5,904 nt of DNA, taken from the NCBI GenBank assembly GCA_021789565.1, contig JAJYJL010000591.1:1-5904 (forward strand), in the 5' to 3' direction. Numbering within the stretch: the stretch's first letter is position 1; every line of letters begins with the position of its first letter. This stretch comes from Acidobacteriota bacterium. GTDB lineage: Bacteria > Acidobacteriota > Terriglobia > UBA7540. The notes under the pieces were generated by a model. The model had not been told where the DNA came from. It did not search any database and saw only the letters and a list, made by a program, of their open reading frames with translations. The translations under genes were made by a program, and so were the position numbers. Shown here one piece after another: positions 5,593 through 5,904 of the stretch.

Positions 5593-5904
5593 ATGAAAAC
5601 GCGTTGGATCGTCACACTGTGTTTGCTGGGTCTATTTACCGGCTGTTCACAGAAGGAAGCGCCCAAGAAGGCGGAGCAGCCGGCCTCATCAACAATCGGC
5701 TCGATCGTGCGTCTCGATCCGGCGATTGACGCCATCATCCCTCAAGGGGCCACAGTTGAGAAAATAGCGAGTGGCTATGAATGGACGGAAGGCCCCGTCT
5801 GGACTCACAACGGCCGCCTCTTTTTTGCCGCGATTCATCATAACCGCATCATCGAATGGGTCCCTGGCCAGGGAGCTTCTGTGTTTCTCCATCCCAGCGG
5901 CTAC
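5593..5904 (+). CDS. SMP-30/gluconolactonase-like lipoprotein, N-terminal part
   Basis: The gene runs off the right edge; 104 codons are visible. The protein opens with a lipoprotein signal peptide: basic MKTRW, a hydrophobic segment (residues 6-16), and a lipobox ending LFTGC with Cys18 as the predicted lipidation site (Phe at -3 is less common than Leu). A Lys/Glu/Ala/Pro-rich linker follows (about 20-35). From residue 57 the sequence reads like the first blade of an SMP-30/gluconolactonase beta-propeller: GYEWTEGPVW (61-70), where Glu67 is the expected first metal ligand, then GRLFFAAIHHNRIIEW (74-89) and the SVFLHPSG stretch (96-103). The usual S-D after the Leu-Phe strand is replaced by A-A. 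Members hydrolyse lactones with a bound divalent metal; many are uncharacterised. The product is likely periplasmic and membrane-anchored. The ATG follows GGGAG at a long distance. The rest of the metal site is beyond the window. Confidence 0.85.
   Translation, partial: MKTRWIVTLCLLGLFTGCSQKEAPKKAEQPASSTIGSIVRLDPAIDAIIPQGATVEKIASGYEWTEGPVWTHNGRLFFAAIHHNRIIEWVPGQGASVFLHPSGY

Noticed and set aside
5547..5892. Minus-strand short frames over the SMP-30 gene start
   Set aside because: They are antisense to a frame with a lipoprotein signal and family motifs, and have no ribosome sites.
1..5904. Mobile element, CRISPR array, tRNA or rRNA
   Set aside because: I found no transposase or integrase motifs, no regularly spaced repeats, and no tRNA-like or rRNA-like sequence on either strand.

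Overview
The window looks like a stretch of chromosome from a moderately GC-rich, free-living Gram-negative bacterium. Acidobacteriota is my best guess. The grounds are the gene content (a stand-alone cytidylate-kinase-like protein, a dprA-topA pair, a lipoprotein of the SMP-30/gluconolactonase family) and one intergenic repeat carrying a TCATCCTGA...CGAAGGATCT core of a type I recall from such genomes. This is inference: there is no rRNA or other phylogenetic marker here, and I could not search a database.

Layout. Bases 1-981 lie on the minus strand: the first 24 codons of a phosphoribosyltransferase (1-73) with a near-perfect Shine-Dalgarno, and upstream of it a cytidylate-kinase-like P-loop protein (241-981). 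The 167-bp gap between them holds a short hairpin just after the kinase stop and no gene I can support. Bases 982-1241 are a divergent intergenic region with several dyads, including a CRP-like TGTGA-N6-TCACC palindrome and two further inverted repeats. From 1242 on, everything reads on the plus strand: a 92-residue membrane protein of unknown function (1242-1520), a 224-bp gap with nested hairpins, dprA (1745-2878), topA (2960-5371), a 221-bp gap with three successive inverted repeats, and the first 104 codons of a secreted SMP-30-like lipoprotein (5593 to the window end). No gene-free stretch exceeds 300 bases.

How the genes relate. dprA and topA are 81 bp apart on the same strand and are probably co-transcribed; the pairing recurs in many bacteria. 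DprA loads RecA on incoming single-stranded DNA during transformation, and TopA relaxes negative supercoils by passing strands through a single-strand break. Both proteins look intact. TopA carries five tetracysteine zinc ribbons at its C-terminus. The flanking genes show no clear functional link to this pair.

I see no defence system, mobile element, CRISPR array, tRNA or rRNA. The most interesting items are the non-coding dyads in the two intergenic regions, the unusual N-terminus and P-loop of the kinase-like protein, and the orphan membrane protein. None amounts to a clear undescribed system.
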